In this document: positions 1 to 8,073 of the stretch, piece after piece
Numbering within the stretch: the first letter of the stretch is position 1
Layout: each line of letters starts with the position of its first letter
Assembly (NCBI GenBank): GCA_902465155.1
Contig: CABQLY010000003.1
Coordinates: forward strand, 62,001 to 126,000
From: an uncultured Oscillospiraceae bacterium
GTDB lineage: Bacteria > Bacillota > Clostridia > Oscillospirales > Acutalibacteraceae
Reading direction: 5' to 3'
Length of the DNA stretch: 64,000 nucleotides
Made by a program: the position numbers and the translations under genes
Notes under the pieces: generated by a model
Told to the model about the DNA's origin: nothing
The model's input: the letters and a program-made list of their open reading frames with translations, nothing else
Database searches by the model: none

Positions 1-423
1 AAGGTTTCCGTTAATTTCTAAAATGGCGCTGTCTACCTCGTTAACATTAAAAACTCCCTGCATCCGCAGCATTTCAACCAAATCAAAAACCGTCATGCGA
101 ACGCTTTTCATGGCCTTTTGGTCAATTTTTCCGTTTTTAATAATTACAATAGATTTTCCGCCAAAAATGCGGCGCAGGTGGGTGTTTTTTAAAATTAAAA
201 CCGAGGCAAGAATTTCTAAAACCACCAATACTAACATTGAGGCCAGGCCAATTAGCACCGGCTGCGAGGCGTCCTGCAATGCTATGGCCGCAATTTCAGA
301 AATCAGCAGCGTTACCACCAGCTCGGTGGGCTGCATATCGCCAATTTGGCGTTTGCCCATTAGCCGCACGGCTACACAAACCGCCAGATACATTAAAACG
401 GTTCTAAAAATAATTCTAAGCAT
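1..423 (-). CDS. DUF421/YetF-family membrane protein, 3' end beyond window
   Basis: The complement strand translates from an ATG at 421-423 into an uninterrupted 141 residues that run off the window. The protein begins MLRIIFRTVLMYLAVCVAVR and continues with a conserved LMGKRQIGDMQPTELV segment, then more hydrophobic helices and a soluble stretch (IVIIKNGKIDQKAM, VFDLVEMLRMQGVFNVNEV). This order, N-terminal membrane helices followed by a small mixed alpha/beta domain, is that of the DUF421 (YetF-like) family of Firmicute inner-membrane proteins, whose biochemical role is not established. It is divergent from birA with about 100 bp between the starts. An overlapping open frame on the other strand is a shadow without family features. 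Confidence 0.88.
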   Translation of the reverse strand, partial: MLRIIFRTVLMYLAVCVAVRLMGKRQIGDMQPTELVVTLLISEIAAIALQDASQPVLIGLASMLVLVVLEILASVLILKNTHLRRIFGGKSIVIIKNGKIDQKAMKSVRMTVFDLVEMLRMQGVFNVNEVDSAILEINGNL

Positions 424-465
424 ACAATTACCGCCTAATTTAAAGTTGGTTTTTACAAAAGGGTA

Positions 466-494
466 TTGAACTTTTTGCCGGCCGGCTTTATACT
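466..494 (+). promoter_or_regulatory. sigma-A promoter of birA
   Basis: TTGAAC at 466-471 and TATACT at 489-494 are separated by exactly 17 bp, 30 bp before the birA start. The spacer contains a GGCCGGC palindrome. Confidence 0.7.
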
Positions 495-523
495 GGTAAT
501 AGAACTTTTGCGGAGGGCAAAAA

Positions 524-1495
524 ATGCTAAGTGAAACTGTTTTAAAAATTTTAACCGAAAACCGCGGCCAATTTGTTTCGGGCCAGGCCCTGGCTCGGCA
601 GGCCGGGGTAACGCGCGCCGCGGTTTGGAAGAGTATTCAAGCCCTGCAAAGCCGGGGCTTTGCCGTTACGGCGGCACCCCGGTGCGGCTACCGGCTGGAG
701 CCGGAGGACGACACCCTAAGCGCGTTAGGAATACAGCAGTATTTGCAGGGCGAGGCGCTGCGTTTGAACCTGCAAACGGTTGACTGCACCGCCTCTACCA
801 ACAGCGACCTTAAGCTTTTGGCGCAGCAAGGGGCGCCGGCGGGCACTGTACTGGTAGCCGGGCAGCAAACGGGCGGGCGCGGGCGGCGCGGGCGCAGCTT
901 TTTTTCGCCCCCCGGCACCGGGGTTTACATTAGCCTGCTGCTGCGGCCGCAGCTGCAAATGCAGCAAGCGGTTTTGTTTACAACGGCGGCGGCGGTTGCC
1001 GTTTGCCGCGCGGTAGAAAAGCTAACCGGGCAAAACCCGCAAATTAAGTGGGTAAACGATGTTTTTATAAACGGTAAAAAGGTGTGCGGAATTTTAACCG
1101 AGGCCGCCGCCGATTTAGAAACCGGCATGGTAGAATACGCGGTGCTGGGCTTAGGGTTAAATGTTACAAAGCCGGCCGGCGGCTTTCCGCCCGAGGTTGC
1201 CAAGGTTGCCGGCAGCATTTTTAAAGCGCCGCAGGGCAACGCTAAAAATCGCTTAACGGCCGAGGTTTTAAATCAGCTTTCTAATTTGCTGCAAAACCCG
1301 GCCGGGCCGGATATTTACAACGACTACAAAAGCCGCCAGCTTTTGCTGGGCCGCAAGGTTACCTTTGAGCAAAACGGGGTGCAGCAAACCGCAACGGCGG
1401 TAGATGTTGCGCGCGATTACGGCTTGGTGGTGCAGCTGCCAAACGGGCAGCAAAGGGTGCTTTCCTCGGGTGAGGTCTCCTGCCGCTTGGCGTAA
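524..1495 (+). CDS. birA: Bifunctional biotin-protein ligase / biotin operon repressor BirA
   Basis: Activates biotin to biotinyl-AMP and transfers it to a lysine of biotin carboxyl carrier proteins; the long form also acts as a DNA-binding repressor. The 323-residue product has an N-terminal winged HTH (about residues 1-60, with LARQAGVTRAAVWKSIQ), the central ligase domain with the biotinyl-AMP loop GGRGRRGR (about 117-124) and KWVNDVF (about 174-180), and the small C-terminal SH3-like domain. Length matches bifunctional, not monofunctional, ligases, so repression of biotin uptake or synthesis genes elsewhere is inferred. ATG start with GCGGAGG shortly upstream. It is transcribed alone, convergent with sleB. 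Confidence 0.95.
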   Translation: MLSETVLKILTENRGQFVSGQALARQAGVTRAAVWKSIQALQSRGFAVTAAPRCGYRLEPEDDTLSALGIQQYLQGEALRLNLQTVDCTASTNSDLKLLAQQGAPAGTVLVAGQQTGGRGRRGRSFFSPPGTGVYISLLLRPQLQMQQAVLFTTAAAVAVCRAVEKLTGQNPQIKWVNDVFINGKKVCGILTEAAADLETGMVEYAVLGLGLNVTKPAGGFPPEVAKVAGSIFKAPQGNAKNRLTAEVLNQLSNLLQNPAGPDIYNDYKSRQLLLGRKVTFEQNGVQQTATAVDVARDYGLVVQLPNGQQRVLSSGEVSCRLA

Positions 1496-1576
1496 ACCCG
1501 CAAAGCGGCAGTACCCGGCTGTAAGCCCGCTAAAAAGGCGCACTAACAGCGCCGTGTGCCGGCAATTTTTTAAAGT

Positions 1577-2242
1577 TTATTTGCAAAAACGGTGCTTGCC
1601 AATAACAGTAATTAACGGGCGGGACCAGATCCACTTGCTGGTGGCAGTGGCGGGGTTAAAGTAGTAAATGGCGCCGCCGCTGGGGTCCATGCCGTTTAGG
1701 GCGTCGCGCGCGGCGCGGTAGGCACTGTCGGCAACCGGCTTTTCAAATTGCCCGTCGTAAAGGCAGGAAAAAGCGCCCGATTGGTAAATGACCCCCGAAA
1801 CGCTGTTGGGGAAGGAGGGGTGCTCTACCCGGTTTAGCACGACCGCCCCCACGGCAACCTGCCCGCTGTACGGTTCGCCGCGGGCCTCGGCCGAAATAAT
1901 GCGTGCCAGCAGGTTGTAATCGGCGTTAGAGGCGCCGGTAGCTGTGCTGGCCGAGCCGGAGGAAATCCCAATTTTTTCTAATGTTTTGGGGCCGGCAATG
2001 CCATCGGCCGTTAGGCCGTTTTTTTGTTGAAAGCTTTGAACCGCTTTTTTGGTGGCGGTGCCGTAAATGCCGTCTACACTGCCGCTGTAATAGCCCCATT
2101 TTTTTAACCGGGTTTGAATTTGCCGAACCTCGTCCCCGCGGGAGCCGATTTTTGAAAGCGCCGCGGGCGAAAGGCAAATAGTGCCCCCGAACAGGCACGC
2201 CGCGGTTAGCGCGGCAACCAGTAATTTCAGCCTTTTTTTCAT
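1577..2242 (-). CDS. sleB: Spore cortex-lytic hydrolase, SleB type
   Basis: Cell-wall hydrolase that degrades cortex peptidoglycan during spore germination. From the ATG at 2242, the start that directly follows a signal-peptide-like MKKRLKLLVAALTAACLFGG and has AGGATG upstream, the product is 221 residues. Residues about 33-95 form a peptidoglycan-binding repeat domain (GDEVRQIQTRLKKWGYY, DGIYGTATKKAVQSFQ), and about 112-221 a Hydrolase_2 (SleB) domain with the conserved SAEARGEPYSGQVAVGAVVL, whose Glu is the expected catalytic residue, and the C-terminal GKHRFCK. SleB homologues are lytic transglycosylases. No ypeB partner is adjacent, which differs from the Bacillus sleB-ypeB arrangement. 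A paralogue used in vegetative growth remains possible. Confidence 0.9.
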   Translation of the reverse strand: MKKRLKLLVAALTAACLFGGTICLSPAALSKIGSRGDEVRQIQTRLKKWGYYSGSVDGIYGTATKKAVQSFQQKNGLTADGIAGPKTLEKIGISSGSASTATGASNADYNLLARIISAEARGEPYSGQVAVGAVVLNRVEHPSFPNSVSGVIYQSGAFSCLYDGQFEKPVADSAYRAARDALNGMDPSGGAIYYFNPATATSKWIWSRPLITVIGKHRFCK

Positions 2243-2321
2243 ACCTACACATCCTATTTTTAGAATTTGTTTTACACTATTATTTGCAAAATAAGCCAAA
2301 TTATTAAAAGGGGAAAACCGT

Positions 2322-3245
2322 TTGCAAAACAAGAACCAAAATAGCCAAAACGGGCGTTTTAACGCCTACCAAAATTGCCGGCTGTGCCCGCGGGCCTGCG
2401 GGGTAAACCGGTACGAAAAAACCGGTTTTTGCGGGGCCGGTGCCCAAATGCAAATTAGCCGTATTGCGCCCCATTTTGGGGAGGAACCGGTTATTTCGGG
2501 CAAAAACGGCTCCGGCACGGTGTTTTTTTGCCACTGCAGCTTAGGCTGCGTTTACTGCCAAAACTTTAAAATTAGCGGCAGGGCAGCCCAAGGGCTGCAA
2601 TTTACCCCGCAGCAGCTTAGCCAAAGCCTGCTGCGGCTGCAGCAGGCAGGGGTGCATAACATTAATTTAGTAACCGCTACGCACTACGCCCCCGGGGTGG
2701 CCAAAGCCCTTAAATTGGCCAAAGCCAACGGCCTAAATTTGCCGGTTGTTTACAATTGCGGCGGGTTTGAGGGGCTTGAAAGCCTGCAGCTTTTAAACGG
2801 GCTGGTAGATGTGTACCTGCCGGACCTAAAATATTTTAGCCCGTACCTTGCCAAAACCCTTTCGGCCACCGAGGATTATTTTGACGCTGCAGCCGCAGCC
2901 ATTAACGAAATGGTGCGCCGGCAGCCGCAGCCGGAATTTAATAAAGACGGCTTGCTTTGCAAGGGCGTGTTAATTCGCCACCTGGTGCTGCCCGGGCAGG
3001 TGCAAAACGCCAAGCAGGTGCTGCGGGCCATTTACAAACGCTGGGGCAGCAGTGTGCCGGTTAGCTTAATGCGGCAGTACACCCCGGCCGTGCCCAACCT
3101 GCCGCAGCCGCTGAACCGCACCGTAACGCCGGCAGAATATAACGAGGTTTTGGCCGAATTTAACGCGCTGGGCCTTTGGGGCTTTTCGCAGCAGGAGCAA
3201 AGCGCCGGAGAGGGCGAAATTCCCGTTTGGAACCGTTACCTTTAA
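2322..3245 (+). CDS. PflX-like radical SAM protein (COG1313 type)
   Basis: A 307-residue radical S-adenosylmethionine protein. It carries the 4Fe-4S/SAM motif C-X3-C-X2-C at C72, C76 and C79 (CSLGCVYCQN), an extra N-terminal cysteine cluster (C19, C22, C26, C37) and conserved segments such as HYAPGV, VYNCGGFEG and VDVYLPDLKY. This layout is that of PflX/COG1313, a family related to pyruvate formate-lyase activating enzymes whose substrate is not settled. The start is a TTG at 2322, chosen because AAAGGGG lies just upstream and no better ATG exists. The gene is divergent from sleB with about 80 bp between starts. No glycyl-radical partner lies next to it; nrdD and its own activase are 50 kb away. 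Confidence 0.85.
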   Translation: MQNKNQNSQNGRFNAYQNCRLCPRACGVNRYEKTGFCGAGAQMQISRIAPHFGEEPVISGKNGSGTVFFCHCSLGCVYCQNFKISGRAAQGLQFTPQQLSQSLLRLQQAGVHNINLVTATHYAPGVAKALKLAKANGLNLPVVYNCGGFEGLESLQLLNGLVDVYLPDLKYFSPYLAKTLSATEDYFDAAAAAINEMVRRQPQPEFNKDGLLCKGVLIRHLVLPGQVQNAKQVLRAIYKRWGSSVPVSLMRQYTPAVPNLPQPLNRTVTPAEYNEVLAEFNALGLWGFSQQEQSAGEGEIPVWNRYL

Positions 3246-3249
3246 GGTG

Positions 3250-3337
3250 CCACGGCTGCTGCCTAAAGGCACCACGGTTGTTGCCTTTAAGAACCACGGT
3301 TGTTGCCTTTAAAAACTACGGCTGCTGCCTTTAGGCG
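3250..3337. repeat. Tandem array of four 22-bp units
   Basis: Four copies with an exact 22-bp period start at 3250, 3272, 3294 and 3316, each beginning C(C/T)ACGG(C/T)TG(C/T)TGCCT and ending in a TTTAA/TAAAGG tail. Copies two and three are nearly identical; one and four differ at the same C/T positions. The array starts five bases after the stop codon of the radical SAM gene. Confidence 0.9.
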
Positions 3338-3619
3338 CCGGGGCAGGGTTGCTTTTGGTACGAAAAGGGCTAAACCCAAAACGGGCAAAACCTTTGGCGC
3401 TTAAAAGGCTCCCAAAAAAATGGGGGGCGGTTAAGCCCTTGCGTTAAAAAGGGTAGCAAGAACCGGGTCGGTTAAGCCCTTGAAAGTTAAAGGGCCGCTA
3501 AACACCGTGCCGCCCCGCAGCCCTTTAAAGGCGGCTTCCCGCCTTTAAAGCGTTGCCGCAGGCAGGAAAACGGGAGAAAAAATAGCAAAGGGCGGGGAAC
3601 AGCCGCCCTAAAAAAGCAA
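3338..3619. other. Gene-free spacer after the 22-bp array
   Basis: Together with the array this is a 374-bp spacer between convergent genes. It is purine-rich, repeats CGGTTAAGCCCTT near 3429 and 3469, and has several CCTTTAAAGG-like palindromes around 3520-3550. Apart from the terminator of the leftward genes I see no coding sequence or known RNA. Confidence 0.6.
3572..3609 (-). terminator. Terminator of the enolase transcript
   Basis: GGGCGG (3590-3595) and CCGCCC (3603-3608) form a short hairpin. On the complement strand it is followed by a T-rich run, 11-35 nt after the stop codon of the leftward gene ending at 3620. Confidence 0.6.
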
Positions 3620-4384
3620 TTATTGCAAATAATAGCTTTTGCCCATAAAAACGCCGTTTAAAACCCCAAAGCCGCCGCTTTGCAGCGGGGCTTTAAATTG
3701 CTGCTTAAATTTTAAAAGGTCGGCCTTGCTCAGGCTGCTGTTGGCCTTTAGCAGCAGCTGCAGCGGCGCCTGCTCGGGCGCATTGCAGCATTGCAGCAGC
3801 AAATTGCCAAGCAGCAAAGCCCGGGCGTTTAGCCCTTCTACGGTGGTTTCGCTGCTTTGCAAAAGCAGCTTTAGCCACTGTGTGCCGTACAAATTAACCG
3901 TGCCGCCGGGCAGCTTTTCGGCCCCGGTTACGGCCGGCAGGCTTTGCGCGGTTGCCGCAACGCCGCCGCAGGCGTTTACCAAAGCGGTAAGCTCCCCGTT
4001 GCTAAGCGGCACAAAATAGTTGGCCGTGCAGCCAAAAAACAGCTTTGCGCTTTGCAGCGGCCTTTCGCTGTTAAAAACCGTTTTGCTTTTTAAAACCGCT
4101 GTTTGCGGCAAAAGCTGTAGGGCTAAGGTTTGGTTTCCGCTGTTTAGGGTGCAAAGGCCGTAGCAGCCAAGCTCTTTAAAATAAAACAGCAGCGTTGTTC
4201 CGCCAAAATTTTGCGCCGCGTAGGGCTGCTCTTTGTTTTCGGCCGCGGCGGGCGCGGCTAAGGTTTGGGTTTTAAAAACGGGCGTTAGCAGCGGAGTAGA
4301 AAGCAGTAAAAATCCGGCTAATGCCGCGCTAAGCGTTTTAAAAAAAATTGCAGCCGGCTTTGGGCTTGGGCGGTGCGCCGTCAT
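3620..4384 (-). CDS. Secreted or membrane-anchored protein of unknown function downstream of enolase
   Basis: A 254-residue product with a short basic N-terminus and one hydrophobic segment (about residues 14-37), consistent with a membrane anchor or signal sequence, followed by an extracellular domain. The segment NGELTALVNACGGVAA resembles the region around the VDALGGV signature of LytR-CpsA-Psr cell-wall ligases, but the charged residues of that family are not evident, so this is only a hint. The ATG overlaps the enolase stop as ATGA, so the gene is translationally coupled to eno. It is rich in Leu, Ala and Gln. I cannot name a function; a structure-based search would be needed to separate a degenerate LCP-like protein from something new. 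Confidence 0.7.
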   Translation of the reverse strand: MTAHRPSPKPAAIFFKTLSAALAGFLLLSTPLLTPVFKTQTLAAPAAAENKEQPYAAQNFGGTTLLFYFKELGCYGLCTLNSGNQTLALQLLPQTAVLKSKTVFNSERPLQSAKLFFGCTANYFVPLSNGELTALVNACGGVAATAQSLPAVTGAEKLPGGTVNLYGTQWLKLLLQSSETTVEGLNARALLLGNLLLQCCNAPEQAPLQLLLKANSSLSKADLLKFKQQFKAPLQSGGFGVLNGVFMGKSYYLQ

Positions 4385-5619
4385 TTGCTTTGTAGGGTGT
4401 CCTCAATAGCTAACAGCCGGTTGTACTTGGCTACCCTTTCGGTTCGGCAGGGGGCGCCGCTTTTTAACATTCCGGCACCGGTTGCAACCGCAAGGTCGGC
4501 AATAAAGGTATCCTCGGTTTCGCCGGAGCGGTGTGAAACAACGGTGTTGTAGTCGTTTTTACGCGCCAGGCTCATAACGGCCAGCGTTTCGGTTACGGTG
4601 CCAATTTGGTTGGGCTTAATTAAAATGGCGTTACCCGCACCGTTTTTAATGCCGTATTGCAGCCGTTCGGTGTTGGTTACAAACAGGTCGTCCCCAACCA
4701 GCTGAACCGCGTCGCCCAGTTCGGCGGTTAAAGCGGCCCAGTTCTCCCAGTCGTCCTCGGCCAGCGGATCCTCTACCGAAAGAATGGGAAAATCGTTGCA
4801 CAGCTCTTTAATATGCAAAATCAGCTGATCGGCGCTTAAAAAGCTTTGGCGTTTGGGCAAATAATACTTTCCGTCTTGGTACCATTCGCTTGCGGCAACA
4901 TCCAGCGCCAGCCCAACCTCCCCAAAGCTGTAGCCGGCGCGGGTAATGGCCTCGCAAATCAGCTCCAGCGCGGCGCGGTCCGAGTCTACATCCGGGGCAA
5001 AGCCGCCCTCGTCCCCAACGCCGGTAGAAAGCCCCTTTTGTTTTAACAGGTCGCCTAAGGCGTGGTAAATTTCGCTGCCGGCCTGCAGGGCTTTGGCAAA
5101 GGTGTTAAACCGCGGCACAATCATAAATTCCTGCACATCTACATTGTTGGCCGCGTGAGCGCCGCCGTTTAAAATGTTCATCATAGGGGTGGGCATACGG
5201 TGCTCGGTAATGCCACCCAGGTAGCGGTAAAGCGGCAGCCCGTAGGCCCCGGCCGCCGCCCGCGCCGTTGCCATAGAAACGGCCAAAATAGCGTTGGCGC
5301 CTAAATTTTCTTTATTTTTTGTGCCGTCTAACTCCAGCAGCAGGCTGTCTACCGCCTTTTGCTCGCAGCTGTTTAGCTCGCAAAGGCTTTGGGCAATTAG
5401 GCCGTTAATGTTTTTAACGGCTTTTTGGGTGCCCTTGCCGCGGTAACGCTCGTTGTTGCCGTCGCGCAGCTCGTAGGCCTCGTACGCGCCGGTAGAAGCA
5501 CCCGATGGCGCAATGGCAAACCCGGCGCTGCCGTTTGAGAGCAGCACCTGCGCGCCAACCGTTGGGTTCCCGCGGGAGTCTAACAATTCTATTCCTTTAA
5601 CTGCAATAATTCTTTCCAT
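4381..5619 (-). CDS. eno: Enolase
   Basis: Converts 2-phosphoglycerate to phosphoenolpyruvate in glycolysis. The ATG at 5619 is preferred over an in-frame upstream start because TTTGGAGTG precedes it and the family N-terminus (MERIIAVKGIELLDSRGNPT) begins there. All expected residues are visible in the 412-residue protein: general acid region GDEGGFAP (E204), metal ligands D240, E283 (SVEDP) and D310, catalytic K335 (LIKPNQIGT), and the SHRSGETED loop (362-370). The length is slightly below the usual 425-435. It is divergent from the HprK-like gene and coupled to a secreted unknown. A leftward promoter with TTGAAA and TATATT (16-bp spacer) lies around 5667-5694. Confidence 0.97.
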   Translation of the reverse strand: MERIIAVKGIELLDSRGNPTVGAQVLLSNGSAGFAIAPSGASTGAYEAYELRDGNNERYRGKGTQKAVKNINGLIAQSLCELNSCEQKAVDSLLLELDGTKNKENLGANAILAVSMATARAAAGAYGLPLYRYLGGITEHRMPTPMMNILNGGAHAANNVDVQEFMIVPRFNTFAKALQAGSEIYHALGDLLKQKGLSTGVGDEGGFAPDVDSDRAALELICEAITRAGYSFGEVGLALDVAASEWYQDGKYYLPKRQSFLSADQLILHIKELCNDFPILSVEDPLAEDDWENWAALTAELGDAVQLVGDDLFVTNTERLQYGIKNGAGNAILIKPNQIGTVTETLAVMSLARKNDYNTVVSHRSGETEDTFIADLAVATGAGMLKSGAPCRTERVAKYNRLLAIEDTLQSK

Positions 5620-5679
5620 TTTTATCACTCCAAATGTTTTTGGTAGTTTGTGCAGCAAAAGAAAAAATATAACATTCCC

Positions 5680-5708
5680 TTGCTTTTTTTCAAAAAATCA
5701 GTTACAAT
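5680..5708 (+). promoter_or_regulatory. Probable promoter of the HprK-like gene
   Basis: TTGCTT (5680-5685) and TACAAT (5703-5708) have a 17-bp spacer and lie 34 bp before the ATG. The same segment, read leftward, holds the presumed eno promoter, so the two transcripts diverge from overlapping elements. Confidence 0.5.
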
Positions 5709-5742
5709 ATGACAAAAGCAAATAAAGTTTTTGGGGGCAAAA

Positions 5743-6450
5743 ATGAACAGATATTTAATTGGCGGCCTGCTTACCGAGGTTGACGCCGAGTGCGCCCGGT
5801 TAGAGCGGCTGGGCCAGCTTTACGAAACCGCTAAACCCGGCTGCCCGGATATTGAAATTAAAATTTCGGCCGAGGCCATGCGCCGTGCGCAGGAAAAGTA
5901 CAGCTACCTGCCGCCCGACGAGGTGGCTTACATGGTAACCGGCTCGGTTTTTTACCACCGTGCGGTGCAGTTTAACGCGTTGCTGCTGCATTCCTCGGCT
6001 ATTGAGGTAGACGGCCGGGCTTACTGCTTTTCGGCCAACAGCGGCACCGGTAAATCTACCCACACCGGGCTGTGGCAAAAATATTTAGGGGAGCAGCGGG
6101 TGCGCCTGATTAACGACGATAAACCCCTGCTGCGCCGCAACGGGGAGCAGTTTTTTGCCTGCGGCACGCCCTGGAGCGGCAAGACCGATTTAAACCGCAA
6201 TGTAACCGTGCCGTTAAAGGCCATTGTTTTTATTAAACGGGGGCAAAAAAACACCGTTCGGCCGCTTACCGGGGCCCAGGCGGTTCCGCTGCTTTACGAG
6301 CAAACAGTAAAGCCCAAAAGCCCCGAACTAATGTCGGCCATGCTGCAAACGGCCGACGAGCTGCTGCGCACGGTTCCGGTGCTGGAGCTTAGCTGCGATA
6401 TGAGCGAGGAGGCCGTTAGGGTAAGCTACGAGGCGCTTTCAAAGCTATAA
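5743..6450 (+). CDS. HPr kinase-like (PEPCK-fold) P-loop protein
   Basis: A 235-residue protein with a Walker A loop SGTGKSTHT (about 100-108) set in the context ALLLHSSAIEVDGRAYCFSA, which is typical of the HprK/phosphoenolpyruvate-carboxykinase fold, followed by a Walker-B-like INDDKPLL (about 123-130) and CGTPWSGK. It lacks the N-terminal domain of true HPr kinase/phosphorylase. Related stand-alone proteins occur in Firmicutes and some work in peptide maturation, but no precursor or radical SAM partner adjoins this gene. The ATG at 5743 is chosen because GGGGG lies 6 nt upstream; a TTG four codons earlier is less likely. Substrate unknown. Its divergence from eno may be coincidental. Confidence 0.75.
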   Translation: MNRYLIGGLLTEVDAECARLERLGQLYETAKPGCPDIEIKISAEAMRRAQEKYSYLPPDEVAYMVTGSVFYHRAVQFNALLLHSSAIEVDGRAYCFSANSGTGKSTHTGLWQKYLGEQRVRLINDDKPLLRRNGEQFFACGTPWSGKTDLNRNVTVPLKAIVFIKRGQKNTVRPLTGAQAVPLLYEQTVKPKSPELMSAMLQTADELLRTVPVLELSCDMSEEAVRVSYEALSKL

Positions 6451-6538
6451 AAAACGGTTGCTTTGCCGGGTACGCTACCTTAGGCCTGCCGTTTTAACGG
6501 GAATTTTGGCGTAAAAGGGTAAAAATAAGGCAAAGCTA

Positions 6539-6567
6539 TTGCAAAATGCGCTAAAATCTATTATAAT
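6539..6567 (+). promoter_or_regulatory. sigma-A promoter of the proS operon
   Basis: TTGCAA (6539-6544) and TATAAT (6562-6567), 17-bp spacer, 44 bp before the proS start. Confidence 0.75.
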
Positions 6568-6610
6568 AAATTATCTAAGCATAATTTTTTAAAATACGGA
6601 GTTAATTTTT

Positions 6611-8047
6611 ATGGCTAATCAGCAAAAAATGGTAAAAAATATTACCGCTATGGACGAGGATTTTGCCAAATGGTACACCGATGTTGTTATTAAAGCCGAG
6701 CTGGTAGATTATTCCGGCGTGCGGGGCTGCACGGTGTTTCGCCCGTACGGTTACGCAATATGGGAGAATATTCGCAGCATTATGGACGGTATGTTTAAAG
6801 AAACCGGCCACGAGAATGTTTATATGCCAATGTTTATTCCCGAAAGCTTGTTGGAAAAGGAAAAAGACCATGTAGAGGGCTTTGCCCCCGAGGTTGCCTG
6901 GGTAACCCACGGCGGCAACGAAAAGTTAGAGGAGCGGCTTTGTGTACGCCCCACCTCTGAAACCTTATTTTGCGAGCATTACAAAAACATTATTCACTCC
7001 TACCGCGACCTGCCAAAGCTTTACAACCAGTGGTGCTCAGTAGTACGGTGGGAGAAAACTACCCGCCCGTTTTTGCGTACGCGCGAATTTTTGTGGCAGG
7101 AGGGGCATACCATTCACGAAACGGCCGAGGAGGCCCAGCAGGAAACCATTCGTATGCTGAATGTGTACGCCGAATTTTGCGAAAAGTATTTGGCTATGCC
7201 GGTTGTAAAGGGCGTTAAAACCGAAAAAGAGCGGTTTGCCGGCGCGCAGGATACCTACACTATTGAGGCCTTAATGCACGACGGTAAGGCCCTGCAAAGC
7301 GGCACCTCGCACTATTTTGGCGACGGCTTTGCCAAGGCCTTTGGCATTGAGTTTACCAACCGCGAAAACAAACCCGCCACCCCTTACCAAACCTCTTGGG
7401 GCACTACTACCCGGTTAATTGGCGCAATTATTATGACGCACGGCGACGATAACGGTTTAGTGCTGCCGCCGGCGGTTGCCCCGGTTCAGGTAGTAATTGT
7501 TCCCATTGCCTCGCACAAGGCGGGCGTTTTGCAAAAGGCACAGGAGCTGAAAGAGCAACTAAAATCGGTTTGCCGCGTGAATTTAGACGACCGAGATCAA
7601 TCCCCCGGTTGGAAATTTGCCGAGCACGAAATGAAGGGTGTTCCGCTTCGGCTGGAAATTGGCCCGAAGGATTTGGAAAACGACCGCTGCGTTATTGTTC
7701 GGCGGGATAACCGCGAAAAACATGAGGTTCTATTAAGTGAAGTAACCGAAAAAATTCCGCAGTTGTTGCAGGCCGTGCGGGACGGTATGTTTGAAAAAGC
7801 CTTAGCCCGCCGCGAGCAAATGACCTTTGACGCACATAATATGGCCGAAATGCAGGATATTGCCGAGCATAAGCCCGGGTTTATTCGCGCCATGTGGTGC
7901 GGCAGCCGCGCATGCGAGGATGAATTAAAAGAAAAAGCCGGCGTAACCTCCCGTTGTATTCCGTTTGAGCAGCACCAAATTTCTAACCGCTGCGTTTGCT
8001 GCGGTAAACCGGCCGTTAAAATGCTTTATTGGGGCAAGGCGTACTAA
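6611..8047 (+). CDS. proS: Prolyl-tRNA synthetase, short archaeal/eukaryotic-like form
   Basis: Charges tRNA-Pro with proline. The 478-residue size, the absence of the INS editing insert and the C-terminal zinc-like cysteine arrangement (CGSRACEDELKEKAG...CVCCGKPA) place it in the ProRS-3 class, not the long bacterial type. Class II motifs are present: motif 2 RWEKTTRPFLRTREFLWQEGHT, motif 3 SWGTTTRLIGAIIMTHGDDNGL, and the anticodon-binding domain starting near VQVVIVPI. ATG with ACGGAG upstream. It heads a row of five same-strand genes, of which rsmD and coaD are tightly linked. Confidence 0.96.
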   Translation: MANQQKMVKNITAMDEDFAKWYTDVVIKAELVDYSGVRGCTVFRPYGYAIWENIRSIMDGMFKETGHENVYMPMFIPESLLEKEKDHVEGFAPEVAWVTHGGNEKLEERLCVRPTSETLFCEHYKNIIHSYRDLPKLYNQWCSVVRWEKTTRPFLRTREFLWQEGHTIHETAEEAQQETIRMLNVYAEFCEKYLAMPVVKGVKTEKERFAGAQDTYTIEALMHDGKALQSGTSHYFGDGFAKAFGIEFTNRENKPATPYQTSWGTTTRLIGAIIMTHGDDNGLVLPPAVAPVQVVIVPIASHKAGVLQKAQELKEQLKSVCRVNLDDRDQSPGWKFAEHEMKGVPLRLEIGPKDLENDRCVIVRRDNREKHEVLLSEVTEKIPQLLQAVRDGMFEKALARREQMTFDAHNMAEMQDIAEHKPGFIRAMWCGSRACEDELKEKAGVTSRCIPFEQHQISNRCVCCGKPAVKMLYWGKAY

Positions 8048-8073
8048 TTTTTGTGCGTTACAGGAGTGTTAAA

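Noticed and set aside
23..469. Rightward open frame of 148 codons at the left edge
   Set aside because: The complement strand encodes a clear DUF421 protein; the rightward frame has no family features and no ribosome binding site.
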